Assembly (NCBI RefSeq): GCF_044068625.1
Contig: NZ_JBIPKH010000005.1
Location: 103,387-167,386 of the forward strand
Direction: 5' to 3'
DNA length: 64,000 bases
Source of the DNA: Desulfurivibrio sp044068625
GTDB taxonomy: Bacteria; Desulfobacterota; Desulfobulbia; Desulfobulbales; Desulfurivibrionaceae
The notes below the pieces were generated by a model. The model did no database searches, was not told where the DNA came from, and saw only the letters and a list, made by a program, of their open reading frames with translations. A program made the translations under genes and the position numbers. Every line of letters begins with the position of its first letter. The first letter of the stretch is position 1. Of the stretch, positions 25,886 to 37,400 are shown one piece after another.

Positions 25886-26878
25886 ATGACCACCGAATTT
25901 AGAAAACTTCCCTGGGCTAACGGCCCCGCCGGCCAGCCCCGCCGGGTGGGGATTGAGATCGAAATGGCCGGGGTGGACCTGGGCACCATGGCCGAAGCGG
26001 TTCAGACCGAGTTCGGCGGCCGGGTGGAACGCCTCAACCCCTTTCTCAGCCGGGTCCGGGTGCCGGAATTCGATGATTTCGTCATCGAACTGGACGCCCG
26101 GGTCCTGCAGGACCGCCGCTACCGGGAGCATCTGCGCGCCTTAGGCATCGAACTGGACGACGAGGACCGCGAAACTTTAGAGCAATGGCTGGCCGACGCC
26201 GCCGGGATCCTGGTGCCCCACGAGATCGTGGCCCCCCCCCTGCCGCTGAGCGCCCTGCCCCGCCTGGACCGGGTGCGGGCCGACCTCCAGCAAAAAGGCG
26301 CCAAGGGCACCCAGTCTTCCCTGCTGTACGCCTTTGGTCTGCAGATCAATATCGAAGCCCACAGCCTTGGCGCGGAGTGGCTTACCGCCATCCTGCGGGC
26401 CTTTGTCCTGCTGAACGAGGCCCTGCTCAAGGCCGGCAACATCGACTTAACCCGCCAGCTTTCCCCCTATATCCGCCCCTTTCCCGGCAGCTACATACGC
26501 CTGATCCTGCAACCGGATTACCAGCCGACCATGGCGCGGTTGATCGACGACTACCTGGAATACAACCCCACCCGCAATCGGCCCCTGGACATGCTGCCGC
26601 TGTTTGCCGAAATCGACCGGGAGCGGGTCTGGGCGGCGCCGGTGGAGCATGAGCTGATCAAGCCCCGGCCGGCCCTGCATTACCGGCTGCCCAACTGCGA
26701 GATCGACGACCCCGCCTGGAGCCTGGCCCAACCCTTCAACGGTTGGGCCGAGGTGGAACACCTGGCGGCCAACCGGCAACAACTGCAAGCCGCCGCCGCC
26801 CAATACCTGCAACGCCCGGCCCAGGCCCTGGGGCAATTCACCGACCAGTGGACGGAACGGATCCGTGGCTGGTTCTGA
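25886..26878 (+). CDS. Amidoligase-family enzyme
   Basis: A 330 aa member of the amidoligase family (COOH-NH2 ligases of the glutamine synthetase-like fold). Characteristic are RVGIEIEMAGVDL near 20-32, supplying metal-binding Glu residues, then DFVIELDARVL (about 70), the central GLQINIEAHSLG (about 150), and the basic RPFPGSYIRLI region. Published genome analyses of this family predict ATP-dependent formation of amide bonds in small peptides or modified metabolites. The 14-base overlap with a class I glutamine amidotransferase-like gene is the family's recurrent partner. Substrates are unknown. Confidence 0.85.
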   Translation: MTTEFRKLPWANGPAGQPRRVGIEIEMAGVDLGTMAEAVQTEFGGRVERLNPFLSRVRVPEFDDFVIELDARVLQDRRYREHLRALGIELDDEDRETLEQWLADAAGILVPHEIVAPPLPLSALPRLDRVRADLQQKGAKGTQSSLLYAFGLQINIEAHSLGAEWLTAILRAFVLLNEALLKAGNIDLTRQLSPYIRPFPGSYIRLILQPDYQPTMARLIDDYLEYNPTRNRPLDMLPLFAEIDRERVWAAPVEHELIKPRPALHYRLPNCEIDDPAWSLAQPFNGWAEVEHLAANRQQLQAAAAQYLQRPAQALGQFTDQWTERIRGWF

Positions 26879-27710
26879 GCCAGCCAAAAGCAGAACGCCG
26901 ACGCCACGGTTTCGCCCCACGGTGGCCGTCACCGGGCCGGATCGCGGCGGCTGGCCGGCCTGGTTTTTCACCGCCTGGGCGGTGCGCCGGGCCGGGGGCC
27001 GCCCCTTCCGGGTACGTCCCGGCAAACCACAAAGAGGACGCCCTTTCGACGCCCTGCTCGTCGGCGGCGGCGCCGATGTGGACCCGGAACTCTACGACAA
27101 CGGCGAGGAAGGGCCCGCGCCCCAAGAGATCAAAGGGGCGGAAAAACGCTTCAACCAACGCCTGTTCGGCTACTTTTTCTACCCCCTGCTGTGGGTTTTG
27201 CGGCTGATCTTTCAGTCCCACGGCGGCACCCTGGATAATGACCGGGATTTGCTGGAAAAAAACCTGATCAGCCAGGCCCTGGCGACAGGCAAGCCGATCC
27301 TGGGCATCTGTCGCGGCATGCAACTGCTCAACGTGGTGCGGGGCGGGACCCTGAACCGGGACCTCAGCGGTTTCTACGCCGAAACCCCGAAAGTACGAAG
27401 CCTGCTGCCGGTAAAAAAGGTCCATTTGCAAGAAGATTCACAACTGGCGCGGATTTTTGTCGCCACCACGGTGCAGGTCAACGCCCTGCACGACCAGGCG
27501 GTGGCCACCCTTGGCCACCAACTGCGGGTCGTCGGCCGGGAGAGCAACGGGGTCATTCAGGCCATCGAGGCCACCGACCGCTGGTGCATCGGCGTTCAGT
27601 GGCATCCGGAATATTTGCCCCAGAAAAATGTTCAGCAGCGCCTTTTCCGGGCCTTGATCAAAGCGAGCAGAAAATCTTGCCGTTCGGGCGGAGACACTGT
27701 TTTGCCCTAA
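26865..27710 (+). CDS. Class I glutamine amidotransferase/gamma-glutamyl hydrolase-like (peptidase C26)
   Basis: A 281 aa protein with the GATase class I fold. Nucleophile Cys is in ILGICRGMQLLNV, and the His-Glu pair in GVQWHPEYLP near the C-terminus. DALLVGGGADVDPELY is the N-terminal oxyanion-region motif seen in PuuD-like gamma-glutamyl hydrolases. Residues 60-120 include a hydrophobic insert (YFFYPLLWVLRLIF) that may be membrane-associated or a lid. It overlaps the amidoligase gene and probably removes or supplies a gamma-glutamyl group for the same compound. Confidence 0.88.
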   Translation: MAGSEPAKSRTPTPRFRPTVAVTGPDRGGWPAWFFTAWAVRRAGGRPFRVRPGKPQRGRPFDALLVGGGADVDPELYDNGEEGPAPQEIKGAEKRFNQRLFGYFFYPLLWVLRLIFQSHGGTLDNDRDLLEKNLISQALATGKPILGICRGMQLLNVVRGGTLNRDLSGFYAETPKVRSLLPVKKVHLQEDSQLARIFVATTVQVNALHDQAVATLGHQLRVVGRESNGVIQAIEATDRWCIGVQWHPEYLPQKNVQQRLFRALIKASRKSCRSGGDTVLP

Positions 27711-27724
27711 GGAGAAAAAATCCG

Positions 27725-28030
27725 ATGAAAGTTGCAGACTGGCTGGATCAGCAGGAAGCCGCAGGCGTTGATCTCTCGCAAATCGCCTTGCCCAAGGAGA
27801 TGGCCTTCGACCAGGATGCCGATGAAACCATCTATTTCAAAGAGATCAAGCCCTGTGGGATGTTGTGCAAAAAGAACCACCCCTTTGCCACGGTCCAACG
27901 CTTCGGCCACTGGTACCACGCCAGAGGCCAGGACAGGAGGGCCGGCATCCATTCAACTGCAATGAGGTGGCACCTCTTTACCAGAGATAGGGCGCTTGCC
28001 CTCCGGATCGCCCAAGAGCGCCTGGAATAA
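27725..28030 (+). CDS. Small hypothetical protein in the amidoligase operon
   Basis: A 101 aa soluble protein with no recognised domain. It starts 14 bases after the amidotransferase stop, with AAGGAG upstream of ATG 27725. Features are a Cys pair (CGMLCKKNH), several His/Trp residues (FGHWYHARGQ, HSTAMRWHLF) and an Arg-rich C-terminal helix. It might bind a metal or a product of the two enzymes; this is only inference from its position. Confidence 0.6.
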   Translation: MKVADWLDQQEAAGVDLSQIALPKEMAFDQDADETIYFKEIKPCGMLCKKNHPFATVQRFGHWYHARGQDRRAGIHSTAMRWHLFTRDRALALRIAQERLE

Positions 28031-28099
28031 AGGCTCCCCCGCCCGGAGTCTCCCGGCTGGGGCGAACTTGCAAGGAGGCTGGAGGAATCGGTTATGTTC

Positions 28100-29467
28100 T
28101 TAATCAAAGTGGCGGGCCTGGATATTACCGTTATTAAACCAAACCGCCATGGCCCGGCCGGCGCCATTCATGGCGATTTGCGGGCCAGCGGGGCCTGGGG
28201 AACTACTCCCGATATTGCGCGGTGCGTTGTCCCAGGAGGTGCCGTTAAAATAGCTGACCACAATAAGCTTTTCGCTGCCGGATGACAGGTGCCAGATCGC
28301 CATGGCGTTGCCGGAGCCATCCATGGCGATCTGGGGATAGCGCGCGTCGTAAATCTCCAAGGGATCTAATGAGATCCGCGTGGCCGTACCCCAGGAGGTG
28401 CCGTCAAAAAAGTTGGCCCCGATGAAATAACGGCCGTTGTCGGCAAGTTGTTCCCAAACAGCGATGGCCTGGCCCGCGGCATCCATAACCACCCGGGGAT
28501 TAGAGGCGTTGCCCTCTAATGAAAAATCGATAGCCGTGGCCTCTGTCCCCCAGGCCGTGCCGTTAAAATAGCGAGCCCGGACGGTTTCGCGCGTGCCATT
28601 CGATAGCCGCCAGATCGCCATGGCCTGGCCGGAGCCATTCATGGCGATCTGCGGCGCGTGGGCGTCATAGAGATTAATGTTTTCAATCAGCGCGGCCGTG
28701 CCCCAGGCAGCACCGTCAAAAGAGTTGGCCCAGATGTTGGTAAAACCGCCGCCCACCCCCTGCTGCCAGACCGCCATGGCCTGGCCGCCGCCTGCCCTGG
28801 CGATCCGGGGATAATAGGCAAAATTGCCCGCGCTACAAGTGCCAATGGGCGCTCCGTCGGTCTCCCAATCAGCACCGTTGAATTGTTTGGCATAAATACA
28901 GGTACTGTCGCCGCCTCCTTGGGCGACATATTGGTGCCAGACCGCGATGGGATGGCTCGCGGCACCCATGGCAACGTCGGGTGAATGCGCCGAGGCTCCG
29001 TAGACCTGTTGGGCATCACTCCAGGCAGCGCCGTTAAAATAGTTGGCCCAGATGTAATATTTGTTGTCGGTATCGAGTTGGTGATAGATGGCCACGGCGT
29101 TACCGGAACCATCCATGGCAACTCGCGGCTGCTCCGCCCAATTGCCGGATTGATAGGTGCTCAGACGCTCGGGCTCTCCCCAGGAGCTGCCGTTGAAATA
29201 GTTGGCCCGAATATGTTTGTAATCGCCGTCGGTTCCGTGCCAGACCGCCACGACCTTGCCGGCGTCATCCATGGCGATTTGCGGCAAGGCAGCACTGTCT
29301 GTGGTGAAGCCAATATTCTGGACGGTACCCCAGTCGGGCGTGCGGGGGGGGGGGGGAGTCGGTGTGCTGTCGCCACCACCTCCGCCACAGGAGGCGATCA
29401 CCACTGGCAATAGAACCGTACTCAAAAGCACGGCGAAGCGTCTTCTGTGCTGGAGGTCGGGCTTCAT
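28100..29467 (-). CDS. Lipoprotein with beta-propeller-like repeats and poly-C tract
   Basis: A 455 aa lipoprotein from ATG 29467. Signal peptide with lipobox VVIASC followed by GGGGGDSTPTPPPPRTP. The rest is about seven repeats of roughly 55 residues, each with PQIAMDGSGNAMAIWH and, later, YFNGTSWG, a bladed beta-propeller-like pattern. Codons for the Pro run sit in a 13-base C tract on the coding strand (29344-29356), so slippage would switch the reading frame directly after the lipobox. An in-frame extension to 29686 lacks a signal-like start. The ligand is unknown; likely surface or periplasmic. Confidence 0.82.
   Translation of the reverse strand: MKPDLQHRRRFAVLLSTVLLPVVIASCGGGGGDSTPTPPPPRTPDWGTVQNIGFTTDSAALPQIAMDDAGKVVAVWHGTDGDYKHIRANYFNGSSWGEPERLSTYQSGNWAEQPRVAMDGSGNAVAIYHQLDTDNKYYIWANYFNGAAWSDAQQVYGASAHSPDVAMGAASHPIAVWHQYVAQGGGDSTCIYAKQFNGADWETDGAPIGTCSAGNFAYYPRIARAGGGQAMAVWQQGVGGGFTNIWANSFDGAAWGTAALIENINLYDAHAPQIAMNGSGQAMAIWRLSNGTRETVRARYFNGTAWGTEATAIDFSLEGNASNPRVVMDAAGQAIAVWEQLADNGRYFIGANFFDGTSWGTATRISLDPLEIYDARYPQIAMDGSGNAMAIWHLSSGSEKLIVVSYFNGTSWDNAPRNIGSSSPGPAGPQIAMNGAGRAMAVWFNNGNIQARHFD
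29344..29356. repeat. 13-base G/C homopolymer inside the lipoprotein gene
   Basis: An uninterrupted run of 13 G on the plus strand (13 C on the coding strand) just after the lipobox codons. Runs of this length are prone to slipped-strand changes, both in cells and during sequencing. In the present length the frame is open. Confidence 0.9.
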
Positions 29468-29576
29468 CTCTTTTGATCCTTTTATATGATAGGAAAACGC
29501 TCTTTCAAGCCCTGCCCCAAAACGGGCATACAGGAGATACCCGCAGACCCACCGGCAAAAACATTCATACTCATAT

Positions 29577-29612
29577 GCAATAGCGGTTGCCGACCGGCCT
29601 GTCAACAAAGAA
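29577..29612 (-). promoter_or_regulatory. Promoter-like element with internal palindrome (copy B)
   Basis: On the minus strand TTGACA (29600-29605), a 17-base spacer containing GCCGACCGGC and a weak TATTGC, about 110 bases before the lipoprotein start. Roughly 27 of 32 positions match copy A near 21345-21377. Confidence 0.5.
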
Positions 29613-29682
29613 ACAGTTTGCCGGCCCTTGGCGTCAAGGACCGGCAAGGTCAAACCTTGGGTGGCATAAACGTAAAAAAATC

Positions 29683-31038
29683 TCAACCCGGGTTATCGCC
29701 CCGCCGTTGGCGCTGGCGGAAGAAGATCCGCAGGGGTACCTGGTCCAGGCCCAGGGCATCGCGGAAGCGATTGACCAGGAAACGGGAGTAGGAGAAGTGG
29801 ATCCCCTTGGGGTCGTTGGCAAAGATGATCAAAGTGGGCGGCCGGCTGCTGATCTGGGTGACATAGTAGAGTTTGAGGCGCCGCCCCTTATGCATGGCCG
29901 GAGGATGGGCCGCCACCGCTTCGCTGAGAATTTTGTTGAGGCGGGGGGTGGAGAACTCGCGGCTGTACTGCTCGTGGACTTTGTCCAACAGGGGAAAGAG
30001 CTTGCCGATGCCGATCCCGGTGAGGGCCGAAACCTTGTGCACCGGGGCATAACCGGCAAAATGGACCGCCCGCTCCACCTCGGCCAGCAGATGCTCCTGG
30101 CGCTTGCGGTCGCTCTTCAGCAGATCCCACTTATTAAGCAGGACCAGGCAGGCCCGGCCCCGCTCCAGCCCGTAACCGATGACCTTGGTATCCTGCTCGG
30201 TCACCCCCTCTTCGGCGTCGATCAGGATCAGGGCCAGATCGCAACGTTCCAGGGTGTGCAAGGCCCGAACCACGCTGAATTTTTCCACCCGCTCCCGAAC
30301 CTTGCCCTTGCGCCGGATTCCGGCGGTATCGATCAGCAGATAGTTTTTATCCCCCTTGGTCAGCATGGTATCCACCGAATCCCGGGTGGTGCCGGGCAGA
30401 TCGGAAACCACCATCCGCTCCTCCCCCAGCAGCCGGTTGACCAGCGATGATTTGCCCACATTGGGCCGGCCGATGAAGGCAATCTTGATGGTGTCCGGCG
30501 GCGGCGCCGATTCGGCGGCCTGATCCGGGGGCAGCTCCGCCACCACCTGGTCGAGAACGTCACTCAAGCCCAGGCCGTGGGCGGCGGAGAGGGGCCAGAG
30601 CTGATCCACCCCCAGTTCGTAAAAGGGGGGCAGCAGGCGGGCGGCCTGATCCGGAGCGTCGATCTTGTTGACCAGATAGAGAACCCTCTTGCCGGAGCGG
30701 CGGAGAATATCCACCACATCCCGATCTTCGGGCATCACCCCCTCCCGGCCATCCAGCAGGAAAAGGACCATGTCGGCCTCGGCCACCGCCAGCCTGGTCT
30801 GCTCCTGGATCAGGGGGTTGATCCTGGACTCTTGATCGCTTTCGATCCCGCCGGTGTCGATCAGCATGAAGGTGCGCTCGTTCCAGGTCACCTTTTCATA
30901 ATGGCGGTCCCGGGTCACCCCGGGGGTGGGATCGACAATCGCCTTGCGGCTGCCGGCAATCCGATTGAAGAGGCTGGACTTACCCACGTTGGGCCGCCCA
31001 ATCAGCGCCACCAGCGGCAGGGTATTATTCGTGGTCAT
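29683..31038 (-). CDS. der: Ribosome assembly GTPase Der (EngA)
   Basis: Essential double-GTPase for 50S subunit maturation, 451 aa. It has two tandem G domains, each with GRPNVGKSSL (G1) at about 12 and about 190, DTGGIE and DTAGIRRKG (G3), and NKID and NKWD (G4), then a C-terminal KH-like domain (PPTLIIFANDPKGIHFSYSRFL). Length is standard. Its start overlaps the 3' end of the upstream kinase gene by 14 bases. Confidence 0.98.
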   Translation of the reverse strand: MTTNNTLPLVALIGRPNVGKSSLFNRIAGSRKAIVDPTPGVTRDRHYEKVTWNERTFMLIDTGGIESDQESRINPLIQEQTRLAVAEADMVLFLLDGREGVMPEDRDVVDILRRSGKRVLYLVNKIDAPDQAARLLPPFYELGVDQLWPLSAAHGLGLSDVLDQVVAELPPDQAAESAPPPDTIKIAFIGRPNVGKSSLVNRLLGEERMVVSDLPGTTRDSVDTMLTKGDKNYLLIDTAGIRRKGKVRERVEKFSVVRALHTLERCDLALILIDAEEGVTEQDTKVIGYGLERGRACLVLLNKWDLLKSDRKRQEHLLAEVERAVHFAGYAPVHKVSALTGIGIGKLFPLLDKVHEQYSREFSTPRLNKILSEAVAAHPPAMHKGRRLKLYYVTQISSRPPTLIIFANDPKGIHFSYSRFLVNRFRDALGLDQVPLRIFFRQRQRRGDNPG

Positions 31039-32077
31039 GACCTTTCTGTTCCAGGTTGATTTTTTCGGGCAAGGTGGCCGCCAGCTGCCGCAGAAGCGGG
31101 AAACGGTGGCCCTCGGGCATCTCGTTGAGTAGCGAAACCAGTTGCCCGGCGGCGGGCCGCAGATAGTTCCGAAAGAATTGTTTGCCCCGCCGCCGGGTTA
31201 GAAAGGCAAAGGCCCCCAGAACCTGGAGATTACGCTGGAGGGCCAAAAAATACCAACCCCGCCGGAAATTTTCCCGGTCCAGATCCGGCAGCAGTTCCGC
31301 AACCCTTGCCAGGTAGAAATCGAAAAGGGCGGCCCGCAGATCAGGAGCCAGGGCGGCGTAGGGATCGTTGAGCAGGGCGGCCAGATCGTAGGCCAACGGC
31401 CCCAGGCGGGCCCCCTGATAATCAATGATCCGAATCCGGTCGCCCTGGAGCATCAGGTTGCGGCACTGGTAGTCCCGATGGAGGACAAAGTCGGCGGGTT
31501 GCCCGGCGGCCAGTTCGGCCAGCAGTTCAAATTCGGCGGCCAGTGGGGCGGACAGCTCTCCCCAGCCCAGCCAATCGCGACCCAGGGCCTGGTAAAAATA
31601 GCCGGACTCCCGCTCCCGCATCAGGCGCCGGTCGTAGCGGCGGGTATCCCAGCAGGCGTCCACGGGAAAACCGGGCCGGGCTTTAACCTGCAGGAGCAGC
31701 AGGGCCTCGATGGCCCGGCGGTAATAAGCGGCGATCTCCCGGGCCGCCGGCCGCGCCCGCAACCAGTGATGGAGCAGAAGATCCCCCAGATCTTCCAGCA
31801 GCAGAGCGCCGCTGGCCGGATCAAAGCCATGAATCCGCGGCACCGGCACCCCGGCTCGCCCCAGATGGCGACCGATCGCTTCGGCGGCGGCGGCTTCGGC
31901 CAGCCCCTGGGCATCGGCGTTCCCCGGCAGCACCAGCAGCAGGGTGGTGGTGTCGGCCCCGCGGCAACGATAGAAACGCCGATCGGAACCATCCCCGGCC
32001 AGGACCTCCACCGTCGCCGGCCCCTCCCCCGCCCCGGTCAACCGCCGCCAAAGCTCTCCGATCACCTCAGCGCTCAA
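31025..32077 (-). CDS. Aminoglycoside phosphotransferase-fold sugar kinase (AmgK-like)
   Basis: A 350 aa kinase of the APH/choline kinase fold, close to anomeric MurNAc/GlcNAc kinase AmgK. It has GDGSDRRFYR in the nucleotide loop, the catalytic loop VLHRDYQCRNLML and the metal-binding IIDYQGARLGP, plus LLEDLGDLLL. AmgK works with the uridylyltransferase MurU in cell-wall sugar recycling. A MurU-like gene is present 13 kb away at 45223-46119. It is translationally coupled to der downstream. The substrate is inferred, not proven. Confidence 0.75.
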   Translation of the reverse strand: MSAEVIGELWRRLTGAGEGPATVEVLAGDGSDRRFYRCRGADTTTLLLVLPGNADAQGLAEAAAAEAIGRHLGRAGVPVPRIHGFDPASGALLLEDLGDLLLHHWLRARPAAREIAAYYRRAIEALLLLQVKARPGFPVDACWDTRRYDRRLMRERESGYFYQALGRDWLGWGELSAPLAAEFELLAELAAGQPADFVLHRDYQCRNLMLQGDRIRIIDYQGARLGPLAYDLAALLNDPYAALAPDLRAALFDFYLARVAELLPDLDRENFRRGWYFLALQRNLQVLGAFAFLTRRRGKQFFRNYLRPAAGQLVSLLNEMPEGHRFPLLRQLAATLPEKINLEQKGHDHE

Positions 32078-32122
32078 TCCTTCACCCCGCCATCCTTCCG
32101 GCCCCGGCGCCGTCCCACCCCT

Positions 32123-34348
<2,226 letters not shown>

Positions 34349-34472
34349 CTTGCTCCCTCGGTATTCATTGGGGGTTCCATGGGGGTGAGGTTTGCCATCA
34401 ACCGTGGAGGTTTAGCACAAACCGGGCCGGATTGCACGTCATATCAGCGTTAAAGGCAACGGCCGCCCCGAC

Positions 34473-37400
34473 TCAGAACTTCTCCAGCTGCCGCGTCATG
34501 GGCTGATAAACCCGCTGGGCGACCTCCTCGAAACCGGGCAGCAGCTCGCCGGTCCCATCAAATTCAGGGAGATGTGGCGGAGCAAAGGTCATCTCCACGT
34601 AGGGTTCAGTCGCCTCGGGGGGAACCCCGTGGTCGTAACCGGTGCCGTAAAAGGCGTTGTGGGCGGCCTGGCGGGCCTTGACCAGGGCCGCCGCGGCCGA
34701 AGTCTTGCCGCCGGCGGAGAGTTTGCTGACCAGCTCATAAGAGCTGCGGCGGAAGAAGGGCAACGGTTGCCGCTGGCCCAACTGGAACAGCTCCAGCAGA
34801 TCTTGCAACAGTTCACGGGCCGTGACCGGGGCAAGGGGCCGCAAGATCCGGATATCGGCCAAGTTATGGTCGCCCCGGCCCACCATGATGGTTTGCAGGG
34901 TCTGGTCCGGCGGGGCCTGGGCGCAAAGGGCCAGGTGGTCGAGCCAGCCGACCAGAAAAAAGGCGGGTGAGGTTTTTCCCGGGGTGGAGCGGAGCAGTGC
35001 CGCTTGCCCCCGCTGCCCCAATTCCCCAACCAACCTGATACCGGTGGGCAGCGCCAGATCAAGGGTCAAGGGGGGCAAGGGCCGGCCGCCGGGATTGGCG
35101 GCCAGAAAGGCGGCCACCGGCTCCACCTCCCTGATAATCGCCGCCAGGGTTACCGCAGCCGCCCCCCCCGGGGGCAGGGCTCCGGCAGCCCGCATAATCG
35201 CGAGCAGGGATGGATCGGGGCCGGCGAGGATCAGTTCGGGGTCCTGCAACAGTTGCCGGCCGATGCGATGGCGTTCAAGCTTCTCAACGAAAAGCGGCTC
35301 CCGATCCTCCGCCGCCTCCCCCCGGTCCGGCAGGCTCAGGCCCAGAATCCGACGGGCGTACCAGGCGGCGGGATTGCGAAAAAAGGTGTGCAGTTCGGCC
35401 AGGGCAACGGCGGGCGTTTGCCCGGGGGGCTCGGCCCCGGGGCGATCGCCCGCCGCCGGAGAGGCCGGTTCCGGCAGATATTCAGCCGCGTAGGTAAAGA
35501 GGGGGCCGGATTGATCCTGAAAGTAGCGGGGGCTGAATGGCTGCAGGGGGTGCTGAACGACAAAGCGGGCCACCACCTTTTGCCGCTCCTCCTGGGGATC
35601 ATCCTTTTCCCCGGAAGAAAACACCATCGCGGCCAGGCAATCCAGCAGTTCATCGACCAGCACCGAGGGGGGCAATTCCCGGTTGTCCCGGATACTGCGA
35701 CCCACATAGCTGATATAGAGCCGGCGGCGGGCCGCCAGCAGGGATTCCAGAAAGAGATAGCGGTCCTCCTGGCGGCGGGAACGGTCGCCGGGCTTGGGTT
35801 CGGCGGCCATCAGATCAAAGCCGAGGGCACCCTCCCGGCGGGGAAAGGCGCCGTCACTCATCCCCAGCAGGCAGACCATGGGGAAGGGAATGGTCCGCAT
35901 GGGCAGCATGGTGCAGAAGGTCAGGCCCCCATCGAGAAAGCCATGACTGCCGCCACTCTCATCCAGACGGGCCCGCAACAGGCGAAGAAAGGCCGGCAAT
36001 TCCACGGGACGGGCAAGCCCCGCCGCCTCCCCCTCCTCGATCAGGGAGGCCAGGACCGTGCGGATCTCCTGCCACTGCCACTCATCGGCCGTCCCGCCAT
36101 CCTGGGGATCGAAAAAATCCACCAGGGCCTGCCGGACCAGTTCAACCCATTGGACCAGGGGATGGGGGGCGGCCACCCGCCGGGCCAGCTTGAACAGCCG
36201 CTCGCAAAAGGCCAGCAAGAGGCCGGCGGTAACGCTGTCCTGACCTTCGATATCATCATAAGGCAGCAGGCCGCCAAAAAGATGCTGTTCCCGGCCGGGC
36301 ATGGCGTAACCCAGCAGTAAGCGATCCAAGCCAAAACGCCAGGTATTGCCCCGATCGGCGGGCTGACCGTGTTGCCGGCGATGCTCCTCGTCAATCCCCC
36401 AGCGGACCAGGCACCGGCGCAGCCACTGCTCGATCCGCCGCAACTGGCCATCATTCAGACCCTGCCCCCGCCGAACCGGTTCGCAGGCCAGAAAATCAAG
36501 AACCTGGGAAACCCCCAGCCGCCCGCCGACCAACTCAAAAAGCCGCAGGAGCGCTTCGAGCAGTTCCGCTTCCCGGCTCATGGGGCGATCGGCGATCCGA
36601 TAGGGGATACGCAGCTTGTCTCCCGGCGGCCGATTGAAAACCGCTTCGATCAGGGGAGCGTAGATTTCGATATCGGGGACCATCACCACGATCTCGTGGG
36701 GGCTGAATTCCCCGGCAGCCAGCACGCTGAGCAGTTGATCGTGCAAAACTTCCACCTCCCGCAGGGGGCTGTGGCAGGAGTGGATCACGATGGAACGATC
36801 ATCGGCAGCCGGGGGAGCGGCCGCCGTCGGGGGCCGTAACCCCAAAATATCATCCTGCAGACGGCCCAACAGAGTCGGCGGTCGGCCATCAACTGCCAGC
36901 CCCTCGCTGAACCGGTCACCATGGGGACCCTGCTGGTATTCGGTTTGCTCCTCCAGGATATCCTGAAACTCCCGCCCCACCCTGCCCAGGGAGGCCAACA
37001 GGGGGTGGCCGCCGCTGAGATGGAGGTCGCCGGGTCCGTGGGCGGCGGCCGCCGGGTTATGGCGCAGCAGCCGCTGCTGCAGGGCCGCGGGGGCAAAGAT
37101 ATCGGCCCAATACTCCCGGGCCGGACTGAAGAGCAGGAGATTAACCGGGATGATTCCGGCGGCTTCGTTGAACAGGGCCAGATAGAGGGGAGGAAGGGTG
37201 GTGATTCCAAAAAGCATCACCCGCGGGGGCAACAGCTCGGGTCTAAGCAACCGGCCCTCCCGCAGCCGGATCAAGGCCTCCCGCACCGGCCGCACCGGCG
37301 AGCCGAACTGCCGGCTGAGCTGCCGCCAGAGCAAGGGTTGCCAGCGATTATCCCCCAAGGCTGACTCCGCCCGGGCAGCGGGGCCGGCACCCTCCTCCTC

